A DNA stretch of 25,299 nucleotides from WYZ-LMO6 sp964509845 (GTDB lineage Archaea > Hadarchaeota > Hadarchaeia > Hadarchaeales > WYZ-LMO6): NCBI GenBank assembly GCA_964509845.1, contig CAZDZG010000016.1, positions 1 through 25,299 of the forward strand. Direction: 5' to 3'. Made by a program: the position numbers and the translations under genes. Below the pieces are notes generated by a model. The model did not search any database. It was given only the letters and a program-made list of their open reading frames with translations, and was not told the origin of the DNA. Shown here in pieces: positions 13,850 through 21,143 of this stretch (positions are counted from its first letter, which is position 1; the number at the start of each line of letters is the position of its first letter).

Positions 13850-14155
13850 ATGGTGGTGGCCGAGATCTCCGTCGTTCCCCTGGGAACGGGAAGTGCCTCG
13901 GTGAGCGGGTACGTGGCCAAAGCCGTGGAGGTGCTTAGGAGGAGGGGAATGAAGCACCAGGTGACGGCCATGGGCACGCTGGTGGAGGGGGAGCTGGAGG
14001 AGGTGCTGGAGGCGGTGAAGGAGATGCACCGGGCCGTGCTGGAGGCTGGGGCACCCAGGGTGATCACCACCCTGAAGGTGGACGAGCGAAGGGACAAGCC
14101 CCTCTCCTTGGAGGGGAAGGTGGAGGCCGTCCGAAGGAGGCTGGGGGAGGAATAG
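13850..14155 (+). CDS. MTH1187/YkoF-type small protein (thiamine-binding family)
   Basis: A 101-residue protein starting MVVAEISVVPLGTGSASVSGYV, the N-terminus of the MTH1187 family (ferredoxin-like fold, dimer or tetramer), with HQVTAMGTLVEGELEEVLEAV and RVITTLKVDERRDKP further on. Members bind thiamine or a related small ligand and have no known catalytic role. The ATG at 13850 was preferred to an upstream in-frame TTG because the family begins here and GGAG precedes it by 3 bases. The next gene follows directly after its stop (TAG then GTG), so it is probably the head of the operon that continues with the DUF89 gene. Its ligand in this organism is unknown. Confidence 0.82.
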   Translation: MVVAEISVVPLGTGSASVSGYVAKAVEVLRRRGMKHQVTAMGTLVEGELEEVLEAVKEMHRAVLEAGAPRVITTLKVDERRDKPLSLEGKVEAVRRRLGEE

Positions 14156-14992
14156 GTGAGGATGGACCTGGAGTGCTTCCCCTGCCTGCTCAGGCAGGCG
14201 GTGGAGGCGGGGAGGCTGGCCACCGAGGACGAGGGAAAGAGGCTGGAGGTGGTGAGGGCGGCCCTGAGGATCCTGGGGGAGGCCCCTCCTGAAAGCACCC
14301 CTCCCCTTCTCTGCCTGAAGGTGCACGAGGAGGTGAAGAGGATCACGGGAAACGCGGATCCCTACCGGGAGGTGAAGAGGGCCTTCAACCGGCTGGCCAA
14401 GGAGATGTATCCGGAGCTCAGGCGGAAGGTGGAGAGCTCCCCCGATCCCCTCCTCACCGCCGTGAAGCTGGCCATAGCCGGAAACGTGATAGACGTGGGA
14501 CCGGGAATGGACTTCGACCTGAAAAAAACGGTTTCAGAGGTGCTGGATAGGGATCTCAGCCTCAACCATCTGGAGCACCTCAGGAGGGAACTGGAGAGAA
14601 GCAGCACGGTGGTCTATCTGGCGGACAACGCCGGGGAGGTCGTGTTCGACAGGATCCTCATAGAAACGCTGGGGAAAAAGGTGATCTACGTGGTGAAGAA
14701 GGATCCCCTCCTCAACGACGCCTCCAGGGAGGATGCGGAGTTCGCGGGGATGGAGGAGGTGGCGGAGGTGGTGGAGGTGGAGCTGAATCCCGAGACCATC
14801 TACACCCCCGCCCAGGCGTCCTTCCTCAGGGAGGCTGAGCTGGTGATAAGCAAGGGGCAGGGAAACTACGAGACCCTGGAAGGAATGGGGGCCAACCTTT
14901 TCTACCTCCTCATGATCAAGTGCCCCGTGGTGGCGAGGAGGCTTGGAGGGAGGGTGGGGGATCTGGTGGTGAAGGGTGAAAGGGTTGGCTGA
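14156..14992 (+). CDS. DUF89 (ARMT1-like) metal-dependent damage-control phosphatase
   Basis: A 278-residue protein. MDLECFPCLLRQAVEAGRLA at the N-terminus, GNVIDVG in the middle, VYLADNAGEVVFDRILIETL (including the metal-binding Asp-Asn pair), KKDPLLNDA and SKGQGNYETL are all DUF89 signatures. Characterised members hydrolyse phosphate from reactive or damaged sugar phosphates and phosphometabolites using Co, Ni or Mn. The start is GTG at 14156, right after the previous stop, with GGAGG 5 bases upstream; ATG at 14162 is an alternative two codons later. The 3' end overlaps the epimerase fusion gene by 17 bases. The natural substrate is not known. Confidence 0.87.
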   Translation: MRMDLECFPCLLRQAVEAGRLATEDEGKRLEVVRAALRILGEAPPESTPPLLCLKVHEEVKRITGNADPYREVKRAFNRLAKEMYPELRRKVESSPDPLLTAVKLAIAGNVIDVGPGMDFDLKKTVSEVLDRDLSLNHLEHLRRELERSSTVVYLADNAGEVVFDRILIETLGKKVIYVVKKDPLLNDASREDAEFAGMEEVAEVVEVELNPETIYTPAQASFLREAELVISKGQGNYETLEGMGANLFYLLMIKCPVVARRLGGRVGDLVVKGERVG

Positions 14993-16067
14993 GGTTTCCA
15001 TCACCTCCGAGGAAATGGGGAGGGTGGACGAGGAGTCGGAGAGGTTCGGGGTTCCCCGCCTGCTCCTCATGGAGAACGCGGGGGCCTCCGTGGCCAGGTT
15101 CATCCTCAGGACCTTCGGAAGGACGGGGGTCCTGCTCTTCTGCGGCACGGGAAACAACGGAGGGGATGGGCTGGTGGCGGCCAGGCACCTCTCCTCCTAC
15201 GGTTGCCCGGTGGAGGTGGTGATGGTGGGGGACCCCTCCAGGATCAGGACCCAGGAGGCCCGCCTGAACTGGGAGGTGGTGGAGAGGATGGAAAGTGTGA
15301 GGAAGAGGGTGGTGCTTCGTCCAGAGCAGCTGGAGGAGGTGGACAGGGAGGGCTTCGGGGTGGTGGTGGACGCCCTGCTGGGCACGGGGGTGAAGGGGGA
15401 GCTGAGGGAGCCTTACCTCTCGGCGGTGAGGTGGATCAACCGCTCCGGCCTTCCCGTGGTGGCGGTGGACACCCCCACCGGCCTGGATCCCTCCACGGGG
15501 GAGGTGCATGGGGAGGCGGTGAGAGCCGCCTTCACCCTGACCTTCCACAGGATGAAGAGGGGGCTGCGGGAACGTCCGGAGTACGCCGGGAGGGTGGTGG
15601 TGGAGGGAATAGGGATTCCACCGGAGGCGGAGAGAAGGGCGCTGGGATCCCTCCCTCCCCCTCCCCCTCCGGAGCCTCCCAAGCTGGTCAGCGCCTGCCT
15701 GCTGGGGGTGAGGTGCAGGTGGGACGGTCTGGAAAAGGGCAAGGAGGGGGTGATGGAGCTGGCGGGAAGGGCCTGGCTGGTTCCCGTCTGTCCCGAGGTG
15801 CTGGGGGGAATGGGCATTCCCAGGGAACCCGTAAGGCTCACGGCCAGGGGGGAGGAGGTGCTGGAGGGGAGGGGGAGGGCCATCACGGAGGGGGGAAGGG
15901 ATGTGACGGAGGAGATGATAAGGGGGGCGGAGGAGACCCTGAGGCTGGCCAGGCTCCTGGGGGTGAGGGAGGCCCTGCTCAAGGAGGGAAGCCCCTCGTG
16001 CGGCAGGGAAGGAATAGCGGCGGCCCTCCTGAGGAGGGAGGGACTGATCCTGAGGTGGGAGGAGTGA
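14976..16067 (+). CDS. NAD(P)H-hydrate epimerase fused to a DUF523/TudS-like domain
   Basis: A 363-residue two-domain protein. Residues 1-222 are a YjeF_N epimerase: LLMENAGASVA, FCGTGNNGGDGLVAARHL (56-72), DALLGTGVKGELREPY and AVDTPTGLDPSTGE (163-176). It interconverts S- and R-NAD(P)H hydrate. A proline run (227-235) leads to residues 237-363, a DUF523 domain: LVSACLLGVRCRWDG (Cys241, Cys247), VPVCPEVLGGMGIPREP (Cys272) and EGSPSCG (Cys342). DUF523 includes the [4Fe-4S] thiouracil desulfidase TudS. The usual partner of the epimerase in archaea is the ADP-dependent dehydratase (YjeF_C), which is absent here. The start is GTG at 14976 (TTG at 14985 possible). The stop overlaps the next GTG (GTGA). 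Both domains look complete; the function of the pairing is unknown. Confidence 0.87.
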   Translation: MKGLAEVSITSEEMGRVDEESERFGVPRLLLMENAGASVARFILRTFGRTGVLLFCGTGNNGGDGLVAARHLSSYGCPVEVVMVGDPSRIRTQEARLNWEVVERMESVRKRVVLRPEQLEEVDREGFGVVVDALLGTGVKGELREPYLSAVRWINRSGLPVVAVDTPTGLDPSTGEVHGEAVRAAFTLTFHRMKRGLRERPEYAGRVVVEGIGIPPEAERRALGSLPPPPPPEPPKLVSACLLGVRCRWDGLEKGKEGVMELAGRAWLVPVCPEVLGGMGIPREPVRLTARGEEVLEGRGRAITEGGRDVTEEMIRGAEETLRLARLLGVREALLKEGSPSCGREGIAAALLRREGLILRWEE

Positions 16068-17398
16068 AGGCCTTCGACGTGGTGGTGGTGGGGGGAGGGC
16101 CCGGCGGGATGTCCGCCGCCCTCACCGCCGCGCGCAGGTACCCGGAAAAGAAGGTGGCCTTGGTGAGGAGGGAGGAAAGGGCCCTCGTCCCCTGCGCCTT
16201 ACCCTATCTCTTTCACACCCTGCACTCCCTTCAGCAAGCCTTCATCCCGGACGAGGTCCTTTCCAAAGCTGGCGTGGAGCTGATGGTGGCACGGGTCAGC
16301 TCCCTCGACAGGGGGAGAAAGGTGCTGCTCACCTCGGAGGGAGAGATTGGGTACGAAAGGCTTATCCTAGCCACCGGCTCCTCCCCCCTTCCCCCTCCCT
16401 TCCCAGGAGGGGAGAAGGAGAACGTGTTCGTGATGAGGAAGGAACCGGAGTACGTGGAGAGGATGAGAAGCGGCCTGAGGAAGGCGGGTGAGGTGGTGAT
16501 CGTGGGAGGGGGGTTCGTGGGGATGGAGCTGGCCGAGGAGCTGCGCAAGGAGGGGAAGGGGGTAACGGTGGTGGAGCTCCTTCCCCGCTGCCTCTCCATC
16601 TTCGACCCGGAGGTGAGCGCGGAGGCGGAGAGGATCCTGAGGGAAGAGGGGGTGAGGATCCTGACGGGAAGGAGAGTGGAGGGGGTGGTGGGGAAGGAAG
16701 GGGTGGAAGGGGTGAGGCTGGAGGGGGGAGAGGAGCTACCCGCCGACGCCGTGGTGGTCTCCGTGGGAACCAAGCCGAACGTGGAGCTGGCGAGGGAGGG
16801 GGGCCTGGAGCTGGGACCCACCGGGGCGGTGGCGGTGGACGAGTACCAGCGCACCTCCGACCCCCACATCCTGGCCTGCGGGGACTGCGCGGAAAAAAGA
16901 TCCCTCCTCACGGGAAAGCCCGTAAGGCTCATGCTGGCCTCGGTGGGGGCCTGGGAGGGAAGGATAGCCGGCTTCAATTCCTTCCAGAACCTCCGGAGGA
17001 ACCCGGGGGCGGTGGGGACCTTCCTAACCCTGCTGCGCGAGACCGTCTTCGGGCTGGCTGGCCTCTCCGAGGAGGCGGCGGGACGGGAGGGGCTCGGCAT
17101 CCTGACCGGAAGGGCCACCTCCTTCAACCGTCATCCCAGGCACCTGCCCGGGGCCTCCCCCCTCCTGCTGAAGCTGGTCTGCGAGAGGGGGACGGGAAGA
17201 CTGGTGGGGGGACAGGTGGTAGGGGGAAGGGAGGCCACGGAGCTCGTCTATCTCCTCTCCGCCTGCCTGCTCTCGGGGCTCAGGGCAACGGACCTTCCCC
17301 TCCTCCAGCATGGCACCCATCCCCTCCTCACCCCCTCCCCGGTGACCCATTCCTTGCATCAGGCGGCCGAGGAGATCGTGAGACAGATGGGATTTTAG
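16064..17398 (+). CDS. CoA-disulfide reductase/NADH oxidase-like flavoprotein
   Basis: A 444-residue two-dinucleotide-binding-domain flavoprotein. VVVVGGGPGGMSAAL (residues 6-20) binds FAD; VPCALPYLF puts a single Cys at 44, the position of the redox cysteine in CoA-disulfide reductases and NAD(P)H persulfide reductases; VVIVGGGFVGMELAEEL is the NAD(P)H site; LACGDCAE binds FAD again; and a dimerisation domain ends with HTHP-type HGTHPLLTPSP. Such enzymes reduce CoA disulfide, persulfides or polysulfide, or O2 to peroxide or water. The GTG start at 16064 overlaps the stop of the fusion gene; the frame is open further upstream but only as a shadow of that gene. Position next to Fe-S and thiolation genes suggests thiol or persulfide chemistry, which is inference. 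Confidence 0.85.
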   Translation: MKAFDVVVVGGGPGGMSAALTAARRYPEKKVALVRREERALVPCALPYLFHTLHSLQQAFIPDEVLSKAGVELMVARVSSLDRGRKVLLTSEGEIGYERLILATGSSPLPPPFPGGEKENVFVMRKEPEYVERMRSGLRKAGEVVIVGGGFVGMELAEELRKEGKGVTVVELLPRCLSIFDPEVSAEAERILREEGVRILTGRRVEGVVGKEGVEGVRLEGGEELPADAVVVSVGTKPNVELAREGGLELGPTGAVAVDEYQRTSDPHILACGDCAEKRSLLTGKPVRLMLASVGAWEGRIAGFNSFQNLRRNPGAVGTFLTLLRETVFGLAGLSEEAAGREGLGILTGRATSFNRHPRHLPGASPLLLKLVCERGTGRLVGGQVVGGREATELVYLLSACLLSGLRATDLPLLQHGTHPLLTPSPVTHSLHQAAEEIVRQMGF

Positions 17399-17420
17399 GC
17401 GGGGAGGAACAGTTCGGTAG

Positions 17421-18152
17421 ATGGAGCCCATCCTTGAGGTGAGGGGACTCAGGGCGGTGGTGGATGGAAGGACCGTGCTGAGGGGGGTGGATCTCATCCT
17501 CCCCAAAGGGGAGGTGCACGCCCTGCTGGGACCCAACGCCTCCGGGAAGTCCTCGCTGGCCCAGGTTCTGCTGGGCATGCCCACCTTCCAGGTGGTCTCG
17601 GGAACCATCAGGTTCAAGGGGAAGGACATCACCTCCCTCCCGCTGGAGGAGAGGGTGAGGATGGGGATGGCCCTGATGTTCCAGAACCCCCCGGCGGTGA
17701 GGGGGGTGAAGCTGGGGGACATCCTGAAGATCCTGAGCGAGAGGACGGGAAGCACCGAGATAGCCAGGCTTACCTCCCAGCTGCAGGTGGGCGAGGAGCT
17801 CCTCCACCGGGACCTCAACTACGGCTTCTCGGGAGGGGAGAAGAAGAAGGCGGAGGCCCTGCAGGTGCTGGCCATGAACCCCGACCTCCTCATCCTGGAC
17901 GAGCCGGACTCGGGGGTGGACGTGGAGAACCTGGAGCTGATGGGAAGGGAGCTCTCCCGCTCCCTGGAGGGGAAGTCGGCCCTGGTGATCACCCACACCA
18001 GCCACATCCTGAAGTACCTGAAGCCCAAGCAGGCCCACGTGATGATCGAGGGGAGGATCGCCTGCCACGGGGAGCCCGAGCGGATCCTCGAGACCATCCT
18101 GGCCAAGGGATACGAGTGGTGCAAGCGATGCCCGTCCGCGATGACGAGCTGA
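17421..18152 (+). CDS. sufC: Fe-S cluster assembly ATPase SufC
   Basis: A 243-residue ABC ATPase with Walker A GPNASGKSS (37-45), a Q-loop MFQNPPAV that is characteristic of SufC, the signature FSGGEKKKAEALQ (136-148) and Walker B LLILDEPDSGVD (156-167), followed by VITHTSHIL. FSGGEKKK in place of LSGGQ separates SufC from transporter ATPases. SufC binds SufB (or SufB/D) and drives the conformational change needed to build an Fe-S cluster on the scaffold in the cytoplasm. It begins 22 bases after the flavoprotein gene and overlaps sufB by 25 bases. No membrane partner is nearby, consistent with the Suf role. Confidence 0.95.
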   Translation: MEPILEVRGLRAVVDGRTVLRGVDLILPKGEVHALLGPNASGKSSLAQVLLGMPTFQVVSGTIRFKGKDITSLPLEERVRMGMALMFQNPPAVRGVKLGDILKILSERTGSTEIARLTSQLQVGEELLHRDLNYGFSGGEKKKAEALQVLAMNPDLLILDEPDSGVDVENLELMGRELSRSLEGKSALVITHTSHILKYLKPKQAHVMIEGRIACHGEPERILETILAKGYEWCKRCPSAMTS

Positions 18153-19324
18153 GGGAGGCCCTGCGCAAGCCCTCCCCCTACGGTCCCGACCTGGACCTCT
18201 CCTCCTACCTCACGGAGGGAGGAAGCCAGGAGAACCCCGGACCGGAACTCTTGCAGGTAGGAATAGCCCCGGGAGGGGAGGGGAGGGCAGGGAGCTTCCT
18301 GCAGGTGGACCACTCCGCCCTCTACGCGCAGATCCAGAAGATGTACGAGGACAGCGTGGAGATCCTGAGCTTCGAGGAGGCCGTGAGGAGGTACGACTGG
18401 CTGGAGGAGTACGTCTGGAAGGCCGTGAGCCCCACCGCGGACAAGTACACGGCCTTCACCGCCCTGAAGGGGAAGGGGGGATACTTCGTCCGGGTGCTGG
18501 AGGGGAAGGAGGTGGTTCTCCCCCTTCAGGCATGCCTCTACCTCCGGACCAGGAACCTGCTGCAGGCCGTTCACAACGTCATCCTGATGGAGAGGGATTC
18601 CTCCGCCCAGCTCCTCACGGGCTGCCTCACCCATCCCCAGACGGAGAGGGGGCTGCACATCGGGGTCTCCGAGTTCTACCTGAAGAGGGGCTCCAGGCTA
18701 ACCTTCACCATGGTCCACAACTGGGGACCAAGGGTGGACGTGAGACCCAGAACGGGGGTGGTGATGGAGGAGGGGAGCACCTTCGTGAGCAACTACGTTT
18801 GCCTCACCCCCGTGGCCTCCCTCCAGGCCTACCCCCGGGTGTGGATGAAGGGGAGGAGGGCCTCCGCCGCCCTTAACTCCATCATCTACGGAAGGGGAAC
18901 CTCCCAGCTGGACCTGGGAGGATGGATAGAGATGGAGGGTTCCCAGCACAGGGCGGAGATCCTGGGAAGGACCGTCACCACGGATGAGGCCAAGGTGGTG
19001 ATGAGGGCCAGGATAAGCTGCACCGGGAAGGACAACGTGGGGCACGTGGAGTGCAACGGCCTCATGCTCTCCCCCCGCTCCGAGATCTCGGCCGTTCCCG
19101 AGCTCATCTCCAGGAGCTCCACCTCCAACCTCACCCACGAGGCGGCGGTGGGGAAGCTGAACGAGGAGCAGGTGCTCTACCTGATGTCCAGGGGGCTGGG
19201 GAGGAAGGAAGCGGAGGACCTCCTCATCAGGGGCTTCCTGGACGTGAGGATCCTGAAGCTCCCGGAGTTCCTGCAGCAGCAGGTGGAGCGCATCGTCTCC
19301 CTGGCCATGGGAAGGGGGATGTAG
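18128..19324 (+). CDS. sufB: Fe-S cluster scaffold SufB/SufD family protein
   Basis: A 398-residue SufB/SufD core protein. The C-terminal half is typical: GHVECNGLMLSPRSEISAVPEL, then LTHEAAVGKLNEEQVLYLMSRGL, including the conserved HEA and GK residues, and a final helical region. The middle part is the expected beta-helix (for example RAEILGRTVTTDEAKVVMRAR). It forms the scaffold with SufC. The ATG at 18128 is chosen; two GTG codons 4 and 3 codons earlier are possible. It lacks the long N-terminal region of bacterial SufB, as is common for archaeal SufB/D, and no separate SufD is present, so a SufB2C2 complex is likely. Two bases separate its stop from the sulfur-carrier gene. Confidence 0.92.
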   Translation: MPVRDDELREALRKPSPYGPDLDLSSYLTEGGSQENPGPELLQVGIAPGGEGRAGSFLQVDHSALYAQIQKMYEDSVEILSFEEAVRRYDWLEEYVWKAVSPTADKYTAFTALKGKGGYFVRVLEGKEVVLPLQACLYLRTRNLLQAVHNVILMERDSSAQLLTGCLTHPQTERGLHIGVSEFYLKRGSRLTFTMVHNWGPRVDVRPRTGVVMEEGSTFVSNYVCLTPVASLQAYPRVWMKGRRASAALNSIIYGRGTSQLDLGGWIEMEGSQHRAEILGRTVTTDEAKVVMRARISCTGKDNVGHVECNGLMLSPRSEISAVPELISRSSTSNLTHEAAVGKLNEEQVLYLMSRGLGRKEAEDLLIRGFLDVRILKLPEFLQQQVERIVSLAMGRGM

Positions 19325-19326
19325 GC

Positions 19327-19527
19327 ATGAGGGTCAGGGTGAGGGAAGGGGAGACGGTGAAGGAGGTGGAGGTGGAGGAGGGGACCACCGTGGAGGGGCT
19401 CCTGGAGAGGCTGGGCTACGACAGGGAGAGCGTGCTGGTGAGGAGGGGAAAGAGACTGGTGGTGGAGGAGGAGAGGCTCCGGGACGGGGAGGAGCTGGAG
19501 ATCCTCAGGGTGGTGACGGGGGGCTGA
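19327..19527 (+). CDS. Ubiquitin-like sulfur carrier protein (ThiS/MoaD/TtuB type)
   Basis: A 66-residue beta-grasp protein ending in Gly-Gly (VVTGG), the tail that is adenylated and thiocarboxylated by an E1-like enzyme. EEGTTVEGLLERLG and DGEELEILRVV are standard ThiS/MoaD/Urm1-family segments. The ATG at 19327 comes two bases after the sufB stop. The next gene is a TtuA-type thiolase whose start overlaps its stop, so a TtuB/SAMP2-like role in tRNA 2-thiouridine synthesis is most likely; thiazole or molybdopterin synthesis is less supported by context. No E1 enzyme is in the window. Confidence 0.88.
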   Translation: MRVRVREGETVKEVEVEEGTTVEGLLERLGYDRESVLVRRGKRLVVEEERLRDGEELEILRVVTGG

Positions 19528-20450
19528 GGACGCCTCGCTGCACCCTCTGCGGGCGCTCGGCGGTCTACCACCAGAGGTACGCCGGGGTCTTCCTCTGCGA
19601 TCGCTGCCTCCTGAGGAGCGTGGAGAAGAGGTTCAGGAGGGCAGTCTACGAGGGAGGGATGGCCCGTCCAGGGGAGAGGGTGGGGGTGGCCCTCTCGGGG
19701 GGGAAGGACAGCGTTTCCCTGCTCTACCTGATGACGGAGCTGGGAAGAAGGATGAACTTCCAGGTGGTGGCCCTCTCCGTGGACGAGGGGATAAGGGGGT
19801 ACCGGGAGGAATCCCTCAGGTGCGCGAGGGAGGCCTGCTCCTCCCTGGGGGTGGAGCATAGGGTGGTGAGCTTCAGGGAGGAGTTCGGGGTCACGCTCGA
19901 TGAGATGGTGGGGCTGGCCGAGCGGAGAAAAACGGGCCTGGATCCCTGCACCTACTGCGGGGTGATGAGGAGGTACCTGCTGAACAGGGTGGCCAGGAAG
20001 GAGGGGGTGTGCAGGGTGGCCACCGGTCACAACCTGGACGACGAGGTTCAGGCCATCCTGCTGAACTACCTCAGGGGTGACCTTTCCAGGCTCCTGCGCC
20101 TGGGACCCTCCTACTCCCCCAGGGAGGGTTTCGTGCCGAGGGTGAAGCCGCTGAGGGAAATACCGGAGAGGGAGGTGGCCGCGTATGCCCTGGTTAGGGA
20201 CCTGAAGGTGCACCTGGGGCAGTGCCCGTACGCCAGGGGGCTGCATGCGGAGGTCAGGGACTTCCTGAACAGGCTGGAGAGCAGGCACCCCAACTGCAAG
20301 TTCGGCCTCCTGAGGACCTTCGAGAGGCTGAAGGAGAGGCTGGGCGGGAGGGAGGAGGTGGGGCTCCAGCCCTGTGAATCGTGTGGGGAGCCCACCCCAC
20401 AGAGGGTGTGCAGGACCTGCGAGCTGCTGGAGGGACTGGGGCTGCGCTGA
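19524..20450 (+). CDS. ttuA: TtuA/Ncs6-family tRNA 2-thiouridine synthetase, CTG start
   Basis: A 308-residue PP-loop protein. From a CTG at 19524 it reads LRTPRCTLCGRSAVYHQRY, giving an N-terminal zinc finger (Cys6, Cys9, Cys25, Cys28). ALSGGKDSVSLL is the ATP pyrophosphatase loop (58-63), DPCTYCG (Cys142, Cys145) and GQCPYA (Cys234) are the three [4Fe-4S] cysteines of TtuA, and CESCGEP with CRTC (284-299) is the C-terminal zinc finger. It thiolates U54 or wobble U34 of tRNA using the thiocarboxylated carrier encoded just upstream. The first ordinary start, GTG at 19620, would remove the whole N-terminal zinc finger; no ATG, GTG or TTG lies in frame between. CTGA overlaps the preceding stop as the GTGA and ATGA junctions do elsewhere. 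Confidence 0.88.
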   Translation: MRTPRCTLCGRSAVYHQRYAGVFLCDRCLLRSVEKRFRRAVYEGGMARPGERVGVALSGGKDSVSLLYLMTELGRRMNFQVVALSVDEGIRGYREESLRCAREACSSLGVEHRVVSFREEFGVTLDEMVGLAERRKTGLDPCTYCGVMRRYLLNRVARKEGVCRVATGHNLDDEVQAILLNYLRGDLSRLLRLGPSYSPREGFVPRVKPLREIPEREVAAYALVRDLKVHLGQCPYARGLHAEVRDFLNRLESRHPNCKFGLLRTFERLKERLGGREEVGLQPCESCGEPTPQRVCRTCELLEGLGLR

Positions 20451-20458
20451 CTCGGCAG

Positions 20459-20470
20459 GGATAAAAGAAG
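20459..20470 (+). promoter_or_regulatory. TATA box for the DUF3786 gene
   Basis: GGATAAAAGAAG lies right after the ttuA stop, with its AT core (20461-20467) centred about 25 bases before the ATG at 20489. This predicts a leaderless or near-leaderless transcript separate from the suf-ttuA operon. Confidence 0.5.
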
Positions 20471-20488
20471 GGGGAAGGAAAAAGGGTG

Positions 20489-21085
20489 ATGTTCGCGCAG
20501 GAAAAGTGGACCTGGGAGAACTGCAAGGAGGACCTGAGGAGGCTGAGGGGAAGGATGGGGTTCGGGGAGGAGGTGAGGTTCCTCGGCCTCAGGCTCTCCC
20601 TGGAGGATGGAACCATCTACGACGAGCTCAGGAACCGTCCCTATCCCAAGGAGCAGCTGCGCTGGGAGAGGATCTACTGCTTCCTGACCTCCTACGCCAG
20701 GGCCGAACCCGTGCCCGAGACCTCCAGGCTCATCACCCACAAGCAGCTGAAAGGGGGGGAGTACTGTCCCGACGCAGCGACCGAGCGGAGCAAATCCCTC
20801 CTCCTGCAGAGGTTCGGGTCGAGGGGGGAGAGGCTGGTGAAGGCGGCCAGGCTGCTGGGGGGATCGGAGGTGAAGGTGGGGTACGGGGACTACGCGGTGA
20901 GGCTCAGGCCCCTCCCCCTCATCCCCCTCACCATCGTGCTCACGCTGGCGGACGAGGAGTTCCCCGCCTCGATGGAGATCCTCTTCGACGGGTCCGTCTC
21001 CCACTATCTTGGCGCGGAGGAGGTGGGGATGCTCACCGCTCTGACCGCGGAGAGGCTGAAGGACGCCGACGAGCTCTTGGGCTGA
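20489..21085 (+). CDS. DUF3786 domain-containing protein
   Basis: A 198-residue soluble protein. SRLITHKQLKGGEYCPDA, YGDYAVRLRPLPLIPLTIVL, DEEFPASMEILFDGSVSHYL and a short C-terminal helix match what I recall of DUF3786, a family found in anaerobic bacteria and archaea and often near corrinoid/acetyl-CoA pathway genes; its function is not established. Two cysteines (in ENCKEDL and YCPDA) are present but no clear metal motif. The ATG at 20489 is preferred to the GTG directly before it. It has its own TATA box and is followed by a 58-base spacer and a convergent gene, so it is probably monocistronic. Confidence 0.7.
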   Translation: MFAQEKWTWENCKEDLRRLRGRMGFGEEVRFLGLRLSLEDGTIYDELRNRPYPKEQLRWERIYCFLTSYARAEPVPETSRLITHKQLKGGEYCPDAATERSKSLLLQRFGSRGERLVKAARLLGGSEVKVGYGDYAVRLRPLPLIPLTIVLTLADEEFPASMEILFDGSVSHYLGAEEVGMLTALTAERLKDADELLG

Positions 21086-21143
21086 GGTGGGGAATCGGGG
21101 CCACACGTGTAGCTGCTCCCCCTTGAATCCTGAGGAACCGGAC

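Noticed and set aside
15203..16063. Upstream extension of the flavoprotein reading frame
   Set aside because: The extension is a Gly-rich shadow of the epimerase/DUF523 gene; the family N-terminus begins right at GTG 16064.
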